In this document: piece by piece, positions 1 to 7,990 of the stretch
Layout: each line of letters begins with the position of its first letter
Numbering within the stretch: the first letter of the stretch is position 1
Virus record (IMG/VR): IMGVR_UViG_3300017727_004934
Location: 1 to 46,510 of that record
Source of the DNA: a virus
DNA length: 46,510 nucleotides
Reading direction: 5' to 3' (one strand)
Program-made: the position numbers and the translations under genes
Notes under the pieces: model-generated
Told to the model about the DNA's origin: nothing
What the model saw: the letters and a program-made list of their open reading frames with translations, nothing else
Databases searched by the model: none

Positions 1-609
1 GGTTATTTATTCTGCCCCCAAGCTGGTTTATACAATTATATGTTTGATGAGGATTTAACATCACTATATCCTTCAATTATTATGACTGTTAATATTGGTA
101 AGGAAACAATGGTAGCTAGAATTATTGATGCTGATGATAGAAATAACAGATTAGGATTAAATGATTTAAAAGCTAAGGATCCTAAAGAAGAAATATTAAT
201 TGAAAATATTAAACGTAAACGTACTAAAGTTACTATAGGAGATTTAATTGGATTTATTGAATCTAATAAGTGGGCTATTTCAGCAAATGGTGTTATGTTT
301 AGTACAAATCGTGAGTCAGTATTATCAACTATATTAAATAAATGGTTTGATGAAAGAGTATTGTATAAGAATGAAATGAAAAAAGCATATAAATTAGGTA
401 ATAAAGAACTAGGTGCTGCTTATCATATGAAACAATATACTATGAAAATTTTATTAAATAGTTTATATGGTGCTACTGCATTAGGTTCGTTCAGATATGG
501 TAATGTAGTGTTATCTGAAGCCATTACATTAAGTGGTCAGCGTATTATCCAAGAAAGTGCTTTATGCGCTAATAGACATATGAATAAAGTAATTAAAGGT
601 AAGATATGA
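1..609 (+). CDS. 43: DNA polymerase, family B (T4 gp43-like), N-terminal/palm-fingers part; left end cut by window
   Basis: This is the replicative DNA polymerase; the reading frame is open from base 1, so the gene begins outside the window. Motif A, DEDLTSLYPSII, lies at about nt 46-81 and carries the first catalytic Asp. Motif B, KILLNSLYG, lies at nt 444-470 in the fingers. The frame stops at 609 before motif C, which is encoded by the next ORF, so the enzyme is split between motifs B and C. The stop overlaps the next start as ATGA (606-609), which suggests coupled translation of two subunits. Split gp43 (43A/43B) is known in some T4 relatives such as Aeromonas phages. A sequencing frameshift cannot be fully excluded, but the overlap is clean. 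Confidence 0.93.
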   Translation, partial: GYLFCPQAGLYNYMFDEDLTSLYPSIIMTVNIGKETMVARIIDADDRNNRLGLNDLKAKDPKEEILIENIKRKRTKVTIGDLIGFIESNKWAISANGVMFSTNRESVLSTILNKWFDERVLYKNEMKKAYKLGNKELGAAYHMKQYTMKILLNSLYGATALGSFRYGNVVLSEAITLSGQRIIQESALCANRHMNKVIKGKI

Positions 610-1535
610 AACATTTAGAAGATACTCCGTGGTGGATTTGTGATCCAGGTGACACAAATTACTGTGCTTATGTTGATACAGATTCTAATTATTTTAATGC
701 AGAACCTTTACTAAGACATTTATATCCTAATTTTGATGAAATGTCAGATTCAGAACGAGATAGTGTTTTAGAAAAAGAAGCACTCAAATATCAAGATATT
801 ATAACTGAAGATTATGATAGATTAGCTCAAGATTGTTTTAATGTTTCTACTCATAGATTAGAAATGAAAACTGAGTGTGTAATCAGATCAGCTTATTTTA
901 GAGCTACAAGACGTTATGCACAGTGGATTACTAAGCAGGAAGGCATTGAAAATGAAACATTAGATGTAAAAGGGTTAGAATTTAAGAAAGCTAATTTTCC
1001 TCCTGTATTTGGTAAGTTTTTTAAAAGTTGTTTAGAACAAGTACTTAAAGGAGTACCTAAACATGAAATTGATTCTCAATTATTAGAATTTAGAAGACAG
1101 ATACTAAGTGGAGAAATACCTTTAGAAAAAATTGGTAATCCCCAAGCAGTAAAAAAATTAAATAAGTTTACTGAACGTAAAGCTAGAGCTGGGGAAATGT
1201 TTTCTTCAATAGGTAAAGGTGCTCCTGCAGCTGTTAAAGCAGCTATAATTTATAATGATTTACTAAGATTTTGGAAATTAGATAAAAAATATAATTACAT
1301 TACACAAGGAGAAAAAATTAAATGGATTTATTTAAAAAATAATCCCTATAGAATTGAAGCAATTGCTTTTCTAGACTATGATATACCAAAAGAAATTCGT
1401 ACATTCATTGAGAAATATGCTGATAGACAAAAAGTATTTGAAAGTATTTTATTAAATAAATTAGAGGGATTTTATAATGATTTAGGTTGGTCATTAAATT
1501 TAAACCCTCATAGAAATAAATTTTTTAATTTTTAA
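606..1535 (+). CDS. 43: DNA polymerase, family B (T4 gp43-like), C-terminal part with motif C
   Basis: This is the C-terminal part of the split replicative polymerase (309 aa). Motif C reads YVDTDS at nt 669-686 and supplies the second catalytic Asp pair of the palm. Downstream, a KxxY-like segment (RATRRYAQW) and VKGLEFKKANFP match the thumb region of gp43 (KKRYAL, MGMETQQSSTP). The extreme C-terminus ends FFNF, recalling the hydrophobic clamp-binding tail of gp43. It has no exonuclease domain or motif A/B of its own, so it must assemble with the upstream part. It begins at an ATG overlapping the previous stop by 4 nt. Confidence 0.92.
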   Translation: MKHLEDTPWWICDPGDTNYCAYVDTDSNYFNAEPLLRHLYPNFDEMSDSERDSVLEKEALKYQDIITEDYDRLAQDCFNVSTHRLEMKTECVIRSAYFRATRRYAQWITKQEGIENETLDVKGLEFKKANFPPVFGKFFKSCLEQVLKGVPKHEIDSQLLEFRRQILSGEIPLEKIGNPQAVKKLNKFTERKARAGEMFSSIGKGAPAAVKAAIIYNDLLRFWKLDKKYNYITQGEKIKWIYLKNNPYRIEAIAFLDYDIPKEIRTFIEKYADRQKVFESILLNKLEGFYNDLGWSLNLNPHRNKFFNF

Positions 1536-1536
1536 T

Positions 1537-1914
1537 ATGGCTAAAGATAAACCTGATATGTTTGCTGATAAAAAAGCTATTATGCCCTATGGGGATAGTG
1601 TAGCAGCTCCTAAAATAGATTTACCAAATACTAATGCTTGGGTAACTCAACAATCAATAGATGTTAATAACTATTTGTCTACTAAATTTATAGAATTAAA
1701 GGAAGAATATGCAAAGCTTATATCTTTATACAAATGGAATGAATTAGTTAATAAATCTGAATTTAGTTTTATTCCTATTAAAGGACATACCTACTATCTT
1801 TATCAAAGAGAAGATGAAAAATTATTTTTATCTTTAATTGAACCTGAATATTGGGATCAATTATTTGTAGGAGAAGTGATTTTAGACTCAGATAATAAAT
1901 GGATTAAAAAATAA
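1537..1914 (+). CDS. DUF2452 domain protein
   Basis: A 125-aa protein recognised by the family pattern: an N-terminal MPYGDSVAAPKI segment, and a C-terminal FIPIKGHTYYLYQREDEKLF segment followed by a Trp-containing stretch (EPEYWDQL). DUF2452 proteins are common in Bacteroidota and Proteobacteria and have no established function. The gene starts one base after the polymerase stop, inside the replication operon between polymerase and clamp, so a replication-linked role is possible but only inferred. There is no signal peptide or membrane segment. Confidence 0.75.
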   Translation: MAKDKPDMFADKKAIMPYGDSVAAPKIDLPNTNAWVTQQSIDVNNYLSTKFIELKEEYAKLISLYKWNELVNKSEFSFIPIKGHTYYLYQREDEKLFLSLIEPEYWDQLFVGEVILDSDNKWIKK

Positions 1915-1919
1915 AAAAA

Positions 1920-2666
1920 ATGATAAATAAATCAAAATTACAATCAATAATATCAAAATATTACTTAAATGGCTTAGTCCAATCAGTAAGATGGTTAACT
2001 GAAAAAAATAAACTAAGTATTAGTTTTACGTCTGAAAATAAAGATATAGCCGGAGATTTAGTATGCGATACATCCCCAGTTGAAGACAGTGAAATAGCAA
2101 TATTTGATACAGCACAATTAAATAAATTAATATCAGTTACAAATGGAGAATTATTACTTACTTTAGAAAAAGAACATAAAGTATTTTCTAAATTACACAT
2201 TCAAGATAATTCATTTAATGTAGCTTATTCTTTAGCAGATTCATTATTAGTACCAAAGAGAGGAACTATTAATTTCCCAACTGAATATGATGTTATAATA
2301 GAATTAACACCTGAAATTGTAAGTAATTTTATTAAAGCTAAAAGTGCATTAACAGACATAAGTGATGTAATGATTAGTACTGAAGAAGATCCTGATAGAG
2401 GAACTATAGTACAATTTGCATTTGGAGATTTAAATAACTTTTCAAATAAAATTAAATATATTGTAGATGAAAATATAACAATAAATAAAGAATTAAAATT
2501 ACCATTCAATTCAGACTCATTTAAAAATATATTAGCAGCAAATAAAGATTTAGAAAGTGGTAAACTTTCATTAACTGAAGAAGGATTTATGAAATTAGAA
2601 TTTCAATCAGAAGATATAAAGACTTTATACTATATGGTAAGAAAAGAAGATGCCACATATGTATAA
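1920..2666 (+). CDS. 45: Sliding clamp (T4 gp45-like DNA polymerase processivity factor)
   Basis: A 248-aa protein with the layout of T4 gp45 (228 aa). The N-terminal domain contains EIAIFDTAQLNKLISVTNGE, comparable with gp45 VAIYDLNGFLGILSLVND. The C-terminal domain contains an FSNKIKYIV beta strand and a closing LKLEFQ..IKTLYYMV pair. A trimeric ring would tether the split polymerase to DNA. Position supports the call: it follows the polymerase and precedes the clamp loader genes 44 and 62. T4 itself has the order 45-44-62-43, so the block is rearranged. Sequence identity is low, so the call rests on pattern and context. Confidence 0.8.
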   Translation: MINKSKLQSIISKYYLNGLVQSVRWLTEKNKLSISFTSENKDIAGDLVCDTSPVEDSEIAIFDTAQLNKLISVTNGELLLTLEKEHKVFSKLHIQDNSFNVAYSLADSLLVPKRGTINFPTEYDVIIELTPEIVSNFIKAKSALTDISDVMISTEEDPDRGTIVQFAFGDLNNFSNKIKYIVDENITINKELKLPFNSDSFKNILAANKDLESGKLSLTEEGFMKLEFQSEDIKTLYYMVRKEDATYV

Positions 2667-2673
2667 TAAATTG

Positions 2674-2685
2674 ACCTAAGGGCGC
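2674..2685 (+). repeat. Left arm of inverted repeat flanking the hsp20 gene
   Basis: ACCTAAGGGCGC here is almost the exact reverse complement of GCGCCCTTTAGGT at 3172-3184 (one extra T in the right copy). The two arms enclose the small heat-shock gene and nothing else. This could be long-range pairing in the mRNA, a remnant of insertion, or a binding site. Confidence 0.5.
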
Positions 2686-2742
2686 AAGTTTTAAATTATT
2701 TATTAACCGCTGATCTTAATGACAGCATAAAAACAAAGTGAT

Positions 2743-3165
2743 ATGAGTACACATTTTTTAGAGAGATCACACCATCCGTTTGATCTATTATTTCGAAACC
2801 TGTTTGAAACAGGAACCCAATTTACACCGGCTACTGAAGCCAAACAACAATACCCAATTAATATTTTTGAAGATGATATAGGTTTAACTTTTGAGTTAGC
2901 TTGTACTGGCATTCCTAAGGATGCTATTGAAGTTAAATTAGAAGGAGATCTAATCAGTTTTAATTATGATAAGGAGAAAACACCAGAATCTTCTTCTCGA
3001 AACTATATCCATAGAGGAATTGCAAAACGTTCTTTTAATTTAGGATATAAAGTAGGAACTAAGTTTGACCTTAAAAAAGCAACAGCTAATTTTCATGATG
3101 GTTTACTAATTGTGACAATTCCATTTGCAAAAGAAGCTATGCCAAAAGTTTTAAAAATTAACTAA
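2743..3165 (+). CDS. Small heat-shock protein, Hsp20/alpha-crystallin family
   Basis: A 140-aa ATP-independent holdase chaperone that binds unfolding proteins in the cytoplasm. The alpha-crystallin domain spans about residues 35-130: YPINIFEDD opening strand, ELACTGIPKDAIEV, the KRSFNL segment and the hallmark GLLIVTIPF near residues 121-129. The last residues KVLKIN fit the C-terminal I/V/L-x-I/V/L anchoring motif. Phage-encoded Hsp20 proteins are frequent in marine T4-like phages. It sits just upstream of groES/groEL, so three chaperones are grouped. It lies between two inverted-repeat arms at 2674-2685 and 3172-3184. Confidence 0.93.
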   Translation: MSTHFLERSHHPFDLLFRNLFETGTQFTPATEAKQQYPINIFEDDIGLTFELACTGIPKDAIEVKLEGDLISFNYDKEKTPESSSRNYIHRGIAKRSFNLGYKVGTKFDLKKATANFHDGLLIVTIPFAKEAMPKVLKIN

Positions 3166-3171
3166 CCAAAA

Positions 3172-3184
3172 GCGCCCTTTAGGT
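3172..3184 (+). repeat. Right arm of inverted repeat flanking the hsp20 gene
   Basis: GCGCCCTTTAGGT pairs with the arm at 2674-2685. Locally, AACC at 3165-3168 and GGTT at 3182-3185 could also form a small hairpin, which may act as a terminator for hsp20. The following TTG at 3184-3186 begins the next promoter. Confidence 0.45.
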
Positions 3185-3214
3185 TGGTTTATTAAAACTA
3201 TTTTCGTATATTAC
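3184..3214 (+). promoter_or_regulatory. Bacteroidota-type promoter (TTG - 20 nt - TATATTAC)
   Basis: TTG at 3184-3186 and TTTTCG followed by TATATTAC (3207-3214) show the same 20-nt spacing as eight other copies in the window. It would drive the 98-aa gene and groES/groEL (3240 to 5517). Confidence 0.65.
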
Positions 3215-3239
3215 ATCATAATTAAAAAATTAAAGTTAT

Positions 3240-3536
3240 ATGACTATTATTAGAGACCCATTATTAGAGCCTTATTTTATAGGCAAAGATGCATACTGCT
3301 ATACAGCGTATGAAGTGATAACACCACAAAAAAAATATTTAGCTGAAGGTAGCAAAGGCAAAAATTATGAAAAACCAATAGGCCATTATGCTGATTTTGG
3401 TAATGCTCTAGAAGCAATTATGAAAGCTCAATTAAACGAAAAAAATGGAGAATATTCATCCATCCAAGAATATTTGGATAAATGGAATAAAATAAAATCA
3501 AATTTAAATAACATTAAAGAAAAAATTGGAATATGA
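3240..3536 (+). CDS. Hypothetical protein upstream of groES
   Basis: A 98-aa soluble protein that I do not recognise. It has an aromatic-rich first half (FIGKDAYCYTAYEV) and a charged helical second half; there is no signal peptide, transmembrane segment or Cys pair. It is the first gene behind the promoter at 3184-3214, and its stop overlaps the groES start (ATGA, 3533-3536). It is therefore probably co-transcribed and translationally coupled with the chaperonin genes. Confidence 0.7.
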   Translation: MTIIRDPLLEPYFIGKDAYCYTAYEVITPQKKYLAEGSKGKNYEKPIGHYADFGNALEAIMKAQLNEKNGEYSSIQEYLDKWNKIKSNLNNIKEKIGI

Positions 3537-3871
3537 ATTTAGAAGCATTATTTAACGCTGTTATAGTTAAACCAATTGAAGCAGAAGAAACAAAGTATGG
3601 TTCAATTGTAGTCCCTGATATGGGAAAAGATGTAAATGAACATGGAGAAATAATAGCAGTAGGACCTGGTCAACACACAATTTCAGGTACATTTATTGAA
3701 ACTATGAGTAAAGTTGGAGATATAGTAATATTACCAACTCAAGGATTTACAAAGTTACAACATGATGGGGAAGATTATTATGTTGGTCCTGAAAATCAAA
3801 TCTTAGCTAGAGTAAAAAAAGAAGTTGATTATGAAAAAATATTAGAAGAAACTGAACCTTTAAAAGAATAA
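3533..3871 (+). CDS. groES: Co-chaperonin GroES
   Basis: A 112-aa cpn10 family protein forming the heptameric lid of GroEL. The N-terminal strand NAVIVKPIEAEETKYGSIVVP matches GroES, with KYGSIVVPD in place of the usual T.GGIVLP. GEIIAVGPG and GDIVILPTQGFTKL.H.GEDYYV follow the family order, and the mobile loop falls around residues 17-32. Many phages encode only a GroES analogue (T4 gp31); here a full GroEL follows 2 nt downstream. Confidence 0.93.
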   Translation: MNLEALFNAVIVKPIEAEETKYGSIVVPDMGKDVNEHGEIIAVGPGQHTISGTFIETMSKVGDIVILPTQGFTKLQHDGEDYYVGPENQILARVKKEVDYEKILEETEPLKE

Positions 3872-3873
3872 AA

Positions 3874-5517
3874 ATGAGTAAAATTATAGAATTTGGCCCT
3901 GAGGGGAGAAATAAATTAGTAAAAGGAATTGATACATTAGCTAATGCTGTAGTATCTACATTAGGACCCAATGGGAGAAATGTAGTAATTGAAAGACCTA
4001 ACCAGTCACCTATATCTACAAAAGATGGAGTTACAGTAGCAAAACATATAAATGTAAGTAATCCTGTAGAAAATTTAGGTGTTAACTTAGTTAGAGAAGC
4101 ATCTATAAAAACAGCAGATAAAGCTGGTGACGGTACAACTACATCTACTTTATTAGCTAGAGAAATGATCAAAGATGGTTTACAACATTTAGCTAATGGA
4201 GCTAATGCTGTTGAAATTAAAAGAGGAATTGATAAAGCAGTAAAAGAAGTTGTCAATAATTTAAGAGAAAATCTATCAGAAGATATTTCAGATGAAAATC
4301 AATTAGAACAAATTGCAACTATTTCTGCTAATAATGATCCTGAAGTAGGTAAGTTAATAGCTACGGCTATGGATAAAGTAGGAGTTGAAGGGGTAGTACA
4401 TATTGAAGAATCTAAAACAGGTGATACCTATTTGGAAACTGTTGAAGGAATGCAATTTGATAGAGGTTATTTATCACATTATTTTGTCACTAATAATAGT
4501 ACAATGACTTGTACTTTAGAAGATCCTTACATTTTGGTACTTAATCAAAAATTATCTCAAGTTAAAGACTTATTACCTATGTTAGAAGCAGTTTCTAACA
4601 CTAATAAATCATTACTTATTATAGCTGAGGATGTTGATAGTGAAGCATTAGCAACCCTTATTGTAAACAAAGCTAGAGGTACAATTAAAGTAGCTGCTGT
4701 TAAAGCACCTGACTTTGGTGATAGAAGAAAATTAATCTTAGAAGACATAGCATCAGTAACAGGAGGTCAAGTATTTGATAAAGATAAAGGAATGAAACTT
4801 GATAAATTTTCTTGGGAATGGTTTGGTGAAGCTCGTACTGTAACTATCTCAAAGGAAAAAACAACTATTATTGATGGTAAAGGAGATGAAGAATCTGTTA
4901 AACAACGTCTAGAAGAACTTACTACCCAAATTGATAAAGCACAATCTTCATTTGAAACTGAAAAGTTACAAGAAAGATTAGCTAAAATGGCTGGTGGTGT
5001 TTCTATTATTCATGTTGGAGGTTATACTGAAACTGAAATGAATGAAAAGAAAGATAGAGTTGATGATGCTTTACATGCAACCAAAGCTGCTATTGAAGAA
5101 GGTATTGTACCTGGAGGAGGAGCAGCTCTATTATATGCAAGAGAAGCAATACCAGTTTCAAGTAAATGTAATAATTGTATAGGGGCTGATATAGTTTATA
5201 ATTCATGTGGTAAACCTTTTGAACAAATTTTAGTTAATGCTGGTAAAGATTCAGTTGAAGCCCAAATGATAGGAAAATACAATTTAGTAGATTCAGGTAA
5301 TGATACATGGGCGGGATATAATATTAAAACTGGAGTAGTTACTGATATGAAAAAAGCAGGTATTATTGATCCTACTAAAGTAACTAGAACAGCACTTGAA
5401 AATGCTGCCTCAGTAGCAGGAACTGTATTACTTACAGAATGTATAGTTGTTGATGAACCTAAAGAAGAAAATAACCAACCACAATTAGATCCATCAATGA
5501 TGGGGATGGGCATGTAA
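3874..5517 (+). CDS. groEL: Chaperonin GroEL (60 kDa)
   Basis: A complete 547-aa chaperonin. The ATP-binding loop GDGTTT is at residues 85-90, and VDDALHATKAA carries the hydrolytic Asp near residue 398. EGIVPGGGAALL and AGIIDPTKVTRTALENAASVAG are family hallmarks, and the C-terminus ends in a Gly/Met tail (MMGMGM) like bacterial GroEL. Length is normal, so all three domains should be present. One oddity is a Cys-rich short stretch (KCNNCIGADIVYNSC) at about residues 431-445, absent from standard GroEL as I recall it. A full GroES-GroEL pair is uncommon in phages and would make capsid folding independent of the host chaperonin. Confidence 0.97.
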   Translation: MSKIIEFGPEGRNKLVKGIDTLANAVVSTLGPNGRNVVIERPNQSPISTKDGVTVAKHINVSNPVENLGVNLVREASIKTADKAGDGTTTSTLLAREMIKDGLQHLANGANAVEIKRGIDKAVKEVVNNLRENLSEDISDENQLEQIATISANNDPEVGKLIATAMDKVGVEGVVHIEESKTGDTYLETVEGMQFDRGYLSHYFVTNNSTMTCTLEDPYILVLNQKLSQVKDLLPMLEAVSNTNKSLLIIAEDVDSEALATLIVNKARGTIKVAAVKAPDFGDRRKLILEDIASVTGGQVFDKDKGMKLDKFSWEWFGEARTVTISKEKTTIIDGKGDEESVKQRLEELTTQIDKAQSSFETEKLQERLAKMAGGVSIIHVGGYTETEMNEKKDRVDDALHATKAAIEEGIVPGGGAALLYAREAIPVSSKCNNCIGADIVYNSCGKPFEQILVNAGKDSVEAQMIGKYNLVDSGNDTWAGYNIKTGVVTDMKKAGIIDPTKVTRTALENAASVAGTVLLTECIVVDEPKEENNQPQLDPSMMGMGM

Positions 5518-5518
5518 T

Positions 5519-5791
5519 ATGGAAATAAAAGAAACTGAACATAATAAGCTTATTGCTACTAGAGTACCACCTGGAGACAAGTGGACTCTAGTAGATGATA
5601 AGAAAAAGGTAGTACATGAAACTTTAACTGATACTTTAGAGGCACATTTTAAATCTACAGGTAACCCTTGTGAATTTAGATTATCTCCTTTAGATAGTAA
5701 GTTATATGCTATTGAAACTCACCAATATGAAGTCCCTGAAGAAAAACCTAAAGAATTTAGTATGTATGGGGAATTTAAACAAGGAAGATAA
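5519..5791 (+). CDS. Hypothetical protein downstream of groEL
   Basis: A 90-aa acidic, soluble protein with no recognised family. It reads as mixed alpha/beta with an N-terminal basic-hydrophobic stretch (LIATRVPPGDKWTLVDDKKK) and a charged C-terminus. It starts one base after the groEL stop, so it belongs to that transcript. The promoter of the clamp loader gene begins right at its 3' end. Confidence 0.7.
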   Translation: MEIKETEHNKLIATRVPPGDKWTLVDDKKKVVHETLTDTLEAHFKSTGNPCEFRLSPLDSKLYAIETHQYEVPEEKPKEFSMYGEFKQGR

Positions 5792-5792
5792 T

Positions 5793-5823
5793 TTGGATTC
5801 CTTAATAAAAGTTATTATATTTA
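5793..5823 (+). promoter_or_regulatory. Bacteroidota-type promoter immediately upstream of gene 44
   Basis: TTG at 5793-5795 and TATATTTA at 5816-5823 are separated by exactly 20 nt, as in the other promoters. Only 4 nt lie between the -7 element and the ATG at 5828. Transcription would thus start at or within a few bases of the start codon, predicting a leaderless or nearly leaderless mRNA. Confidence 0.5.
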
Positions 5824-5827
5824 CAAT

Positions 5828-6751
5828 ATGAAAAAACATAGTTTACTAGTTGAAAAATATAGACCTACTAATATAGATAATTATGTAGGTAATGAAAGTA
5901 TTAAAAATACTATTAAAAGTTATATTGACCAAAATGATATTCAAAATTTATTATTTTATGGTCCTGCAGGAACTGGGAAAACTACATTAGCTAAATTAAT
6001 TGCTAAAAATATTGATTGTGATCTATTATATATTAATGCTTCAGATGAAAGAGGTATTGAAACTATTAGAGATAAAGTATCAGGATTTGCTAGTACAATG
6101 TCTTTCAAAGCATTAAAAATTGTTATTTTAGATGAAGCAGATTTTTTAACTATAATGGCTCAAGCATCTTTAAGAAATGTTATTGAAACCTTTTCACGTT
6201 CAACTAGATTTATATTGACTTGTAATTATCTAGAAAGAATTATTGACCCTTTACAATCAAGATGTCAAACATTAAAAATAATACCTCCAGATAAATTAGA
6301 AATTGTTAACCATTTAATGAAAGTTGTAAATAAAGAAAAAATTAAATGTAGTGTAAATGATTTAGAAACTATTACAAATAACAATTACCCTGATGTACGT
6401 AAAATGCTTAATACTATACAGGTATCTACCGCAAATAACACATTAAAATTAGATACAGACACACTAATAGGAAGTAATTATCAAGATCAAATATTAGAAG
6501 AATTAAAAACAAAAAAACCAAATTGGAGAACAATTAGACAAATAATAGCAGATTCTAATGTTAAAGATTTTGAAGGATTTTATCGTTTTCTTTACGATAA
6601 TAGTAGTAAATATGCTCCTGGAAAGGAAGGTATGATAGCATATTATGTAAATGAATACTCATACCAATCAAATTTCAGAATAGATAAAGAAGTAAATTGT
6701 ATGGCTTTAATATCTAAAATTATAGAAACAATTAAACCAAATATTATTTAA
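5828..6751 (+). CDS. 44: Clamp loader ATPase subunit (T4 gp44-like, RFC small subunit family)
   Basis: A 307-aa AAA+ ATPase that opens and loads the sliding clamp. Walker A, GPAGTGKTT, is at residues 45-53. Walker B, VILDEAD, is near 99-105. The arginine-finger SRC motif of clamp loaders is at residues 144-146 (DPLQSRCQTLK). The N-terminal VEKYRPTNIDNYVG is the RFC box. Length compares with T4 gp44 (319 aa). It should work with the gp62-like subunit encoded from 6992 and the clamp from 1920. Confidence 0.95.
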   Translation: MKKHSLLVEKYRPTNIDNYVGNESIKNTIKSYIDQNDIQNLLFYGPAGTGKTTLAKLIAKNIDCDLLYINASDERGIETIRDKVSGFASTMSFKALKIVILDEADFLTIMAQASLRNVIETFSRSTRFILTCNYLERIIDPLQSRCQTLKIIPPDKLEIVNHLMKVVNKEKIKCSVNDLETITNNNYPDVRKMLNTIQVSTANNTLKLDTDTLIGSNYQDQILEELKTKKPNWRTIRQIIADSNVKDFEGFYRFLYDNSSKYAPGKEGMIAYYVNEYSYQSNFRIDKEVNCMALISKIIETIKPNII

Positions 6752-6762
6752 AATTATTAATT

Positions 6763-7011
6763 ATGCAAAATGGAATGCAACAACCAAACATTGATTTAAA
6801 AAACACAACCGCTATTGAAACAGAAGATGGAGGAAGAATATGGCAACAAGGAGCTTTATTACGTAAAGTATCTAAATTTGTAACAGGAACTGACTCTGAT
6901 GCTGTTATGCCTATCCCTGTTTTTTATGATCCTGAAACAAATAAAATTTTAGAAGATTCACTTCCAAAAGAATTAAGAGAGGAATATAAGGATGTCCTTG
7001 TTAAATCCTAA
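6763..7011 (+). CDS. Hypothetical protein between clamp loader genes
   Basis: An 82-aa soluble protein of unknown family. A notable segment is GGRIWQQGALLRKVSKFVTG, followed by PIPVFYDPETNKILEDSLP, which looks like a short beta-rich domain. It overlaps the gp62-like gene by 20 nt (6992-7011), so translation is probably coupled. Being nested between the two loader subunits hints at a replication-linked role, by inference only. Confidence 0.7.
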   Translation: MQNGMQQPNIDLKNTTAIETEDGGRIWQQGALLRKVSKFVTGTDSDAVMPIPVFYDPETNKILEDSLPKELREEYKDVLVKS

Positions 7012-7426
7012 AAATATTTTTGAATGGCTAAATGAACTTACTGATAAAAAGTCAAGTTTAGATAGTTTTGAAGAAAGTGCTTGGGGAACTTTTAATGCCT
7101 ATATGGTACATAGATTTGTATCAATGTATCAAGGTTATATTGAAATCGCTAACCTAGCACAAAAATTTTCTCCAACAGATAAAAAAGGAATATACAATTT
7201 TTATTGTGAAATGCTTCCTAGAAAAAAAATGTTTTTGAGATATATTAAGTCAAAAACAAAACAAAATACAAAAGAAATATTAGAACCTATTGTTAAATAT
7301 TTTGAATGTAGTTTTGTAGAAGCAAATGAGTATATAAATCTTTTAAATAGGGAGGAAATTAAAGATATTCTTATTAAATTAGGAATAAATAGTAAAGAAA
7401 TTAAAAAATTAATTAAAAAATTATAA
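6992..7426 (+). CDS. 62: Clamp loader small subunit (T4 gp62-like)
   Basis: A 144-aa, all-helical protein that would complete the gp44/gp62 loader. Its pattern resembles gp62 of marine T4-like phages: FNAYMVHRFVSMYQGYIEIANLAQKF, then EMLPRKKMFLRYIKSKTK, then a C-terminal LVKYFECS-type helix pair ending in a Lys-rich tail. T4 gp62 is longer (187 aa). It follows gene 44 with one small gene in between, as expected for the pair. The call relies on pattern and synteny, since gp62 is very divergent. Confidence 0.72.
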   Translation: MSLLNPKNIFEWLNELTDKKSSLDSFEESAWGTFNAYMVHRFVSMYQGYIEIANLAQKFSPTDKKGIYNFYCEMLPRKKMFLRYIKSKTKQNTKEILEPIVKYFECSFVEANEYINLLNREEIKDILIKLGINSKEIKKLIKKL

Positions 7427-7427
7427 A

Positions 7428-7646
7428 ATGGCACAATATAAAGTAATAACAGCACTTAAAACTCAAGCAGAAGCTGATAAATCAAAAGCATTAATGGCAT
7501 TAGAATTATTAACTGAATGTTCAGTAGGAATAGGAGACCACACTGCAGATGATTTTCTTAAAGATGCAACTAAAAGCCTAAAATTATTAGCTTCAGCTGA
7601 AGAGAGATTAGATATAATAGAAAAGTACTATGGAACAAATTCATAA
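7428..7646 (+). CDS. Conserved small phage protein, helical
   Basis: A 72-aa, Ala/Lys-rich helical protein (residues 9-32 and 42-70 read as helices). I do not know a function. It begins one base after the gp62-like stop and overlaps the next gene by 17 nt (7630-7646), so it is part of the replication operon. Confidence 0.65.
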   Translation: MAQYKVITALKTQAEADKSKALMALELLTECSVGIGDHTADDFLKDATKSLKLLASAEERLDIIEKYYGTNS

Positions 7647-7986
7647 AGAACAAACAGTAAAAATATTCGAAAAAGAATACCCAGAATTATCTGAAGAATT
7701 TAAAAAGATAAGTAATGAAATGTATGTAATGTTTGCAGCTAAACATATGGATTATGGGTTAAATAATATAGCTTTAGGTGGAGATATTTTAAATAATGAT
7801 AATGATAAAACATTTTCACTTACTGGGCTATGTATCAGATTAACAGATAAAATTAGTAGACTAAAAAATCTATTATTAAATGGTAGAGCATTTGTTAAAG
7901 GAGAAGGAATGGAAGATACTTTTATTGATATAGCTAATTATGGCATTATTGGGTTATTAGTAGGACGTAATAAATGGAAAAAATAA
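7630..7986 (+). CDS. DUF1599 / nucleotide-modification-associated, MazG-like all-alpha protein
   Basis: A 118-aa helical protein matching the DUF1599-type pattern: KHMDYGLNNIALGG at about residues 38-51, then GLCIRLTDKISRLKNLL, then MEDTFIDIANYGIIG with the acidic E/D..D metal-binding set. Related all-alpha proteins hydrolyse nucleotides (MazG/dUTPase-like) or occur beside nucleotide-modification genes. In this phage it could adjust nucleotide pools during replication. Substrate is unknown and there is no obvious base-modification enzyme in the window. Confidence 0.68.
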   Translation: MEQIHKEQTVKIFEKEYPELSEEFKKISNEMYVMFAAKHMDYGLNNIALGGDILNNDNDKTFSLTGLCIRLTDKISRLKNLLLNGRAFVKGEGMEDTFIDIANYGIIGLLVGRNKWKK

Positions 7987-7990
7987 TACT

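Noticed and set aside
3807-4256. 149-codon minus-strand frame over groES/groEL
   Set aside because: It is antisense to well-recognised chaperonin genes and resembles no protein.
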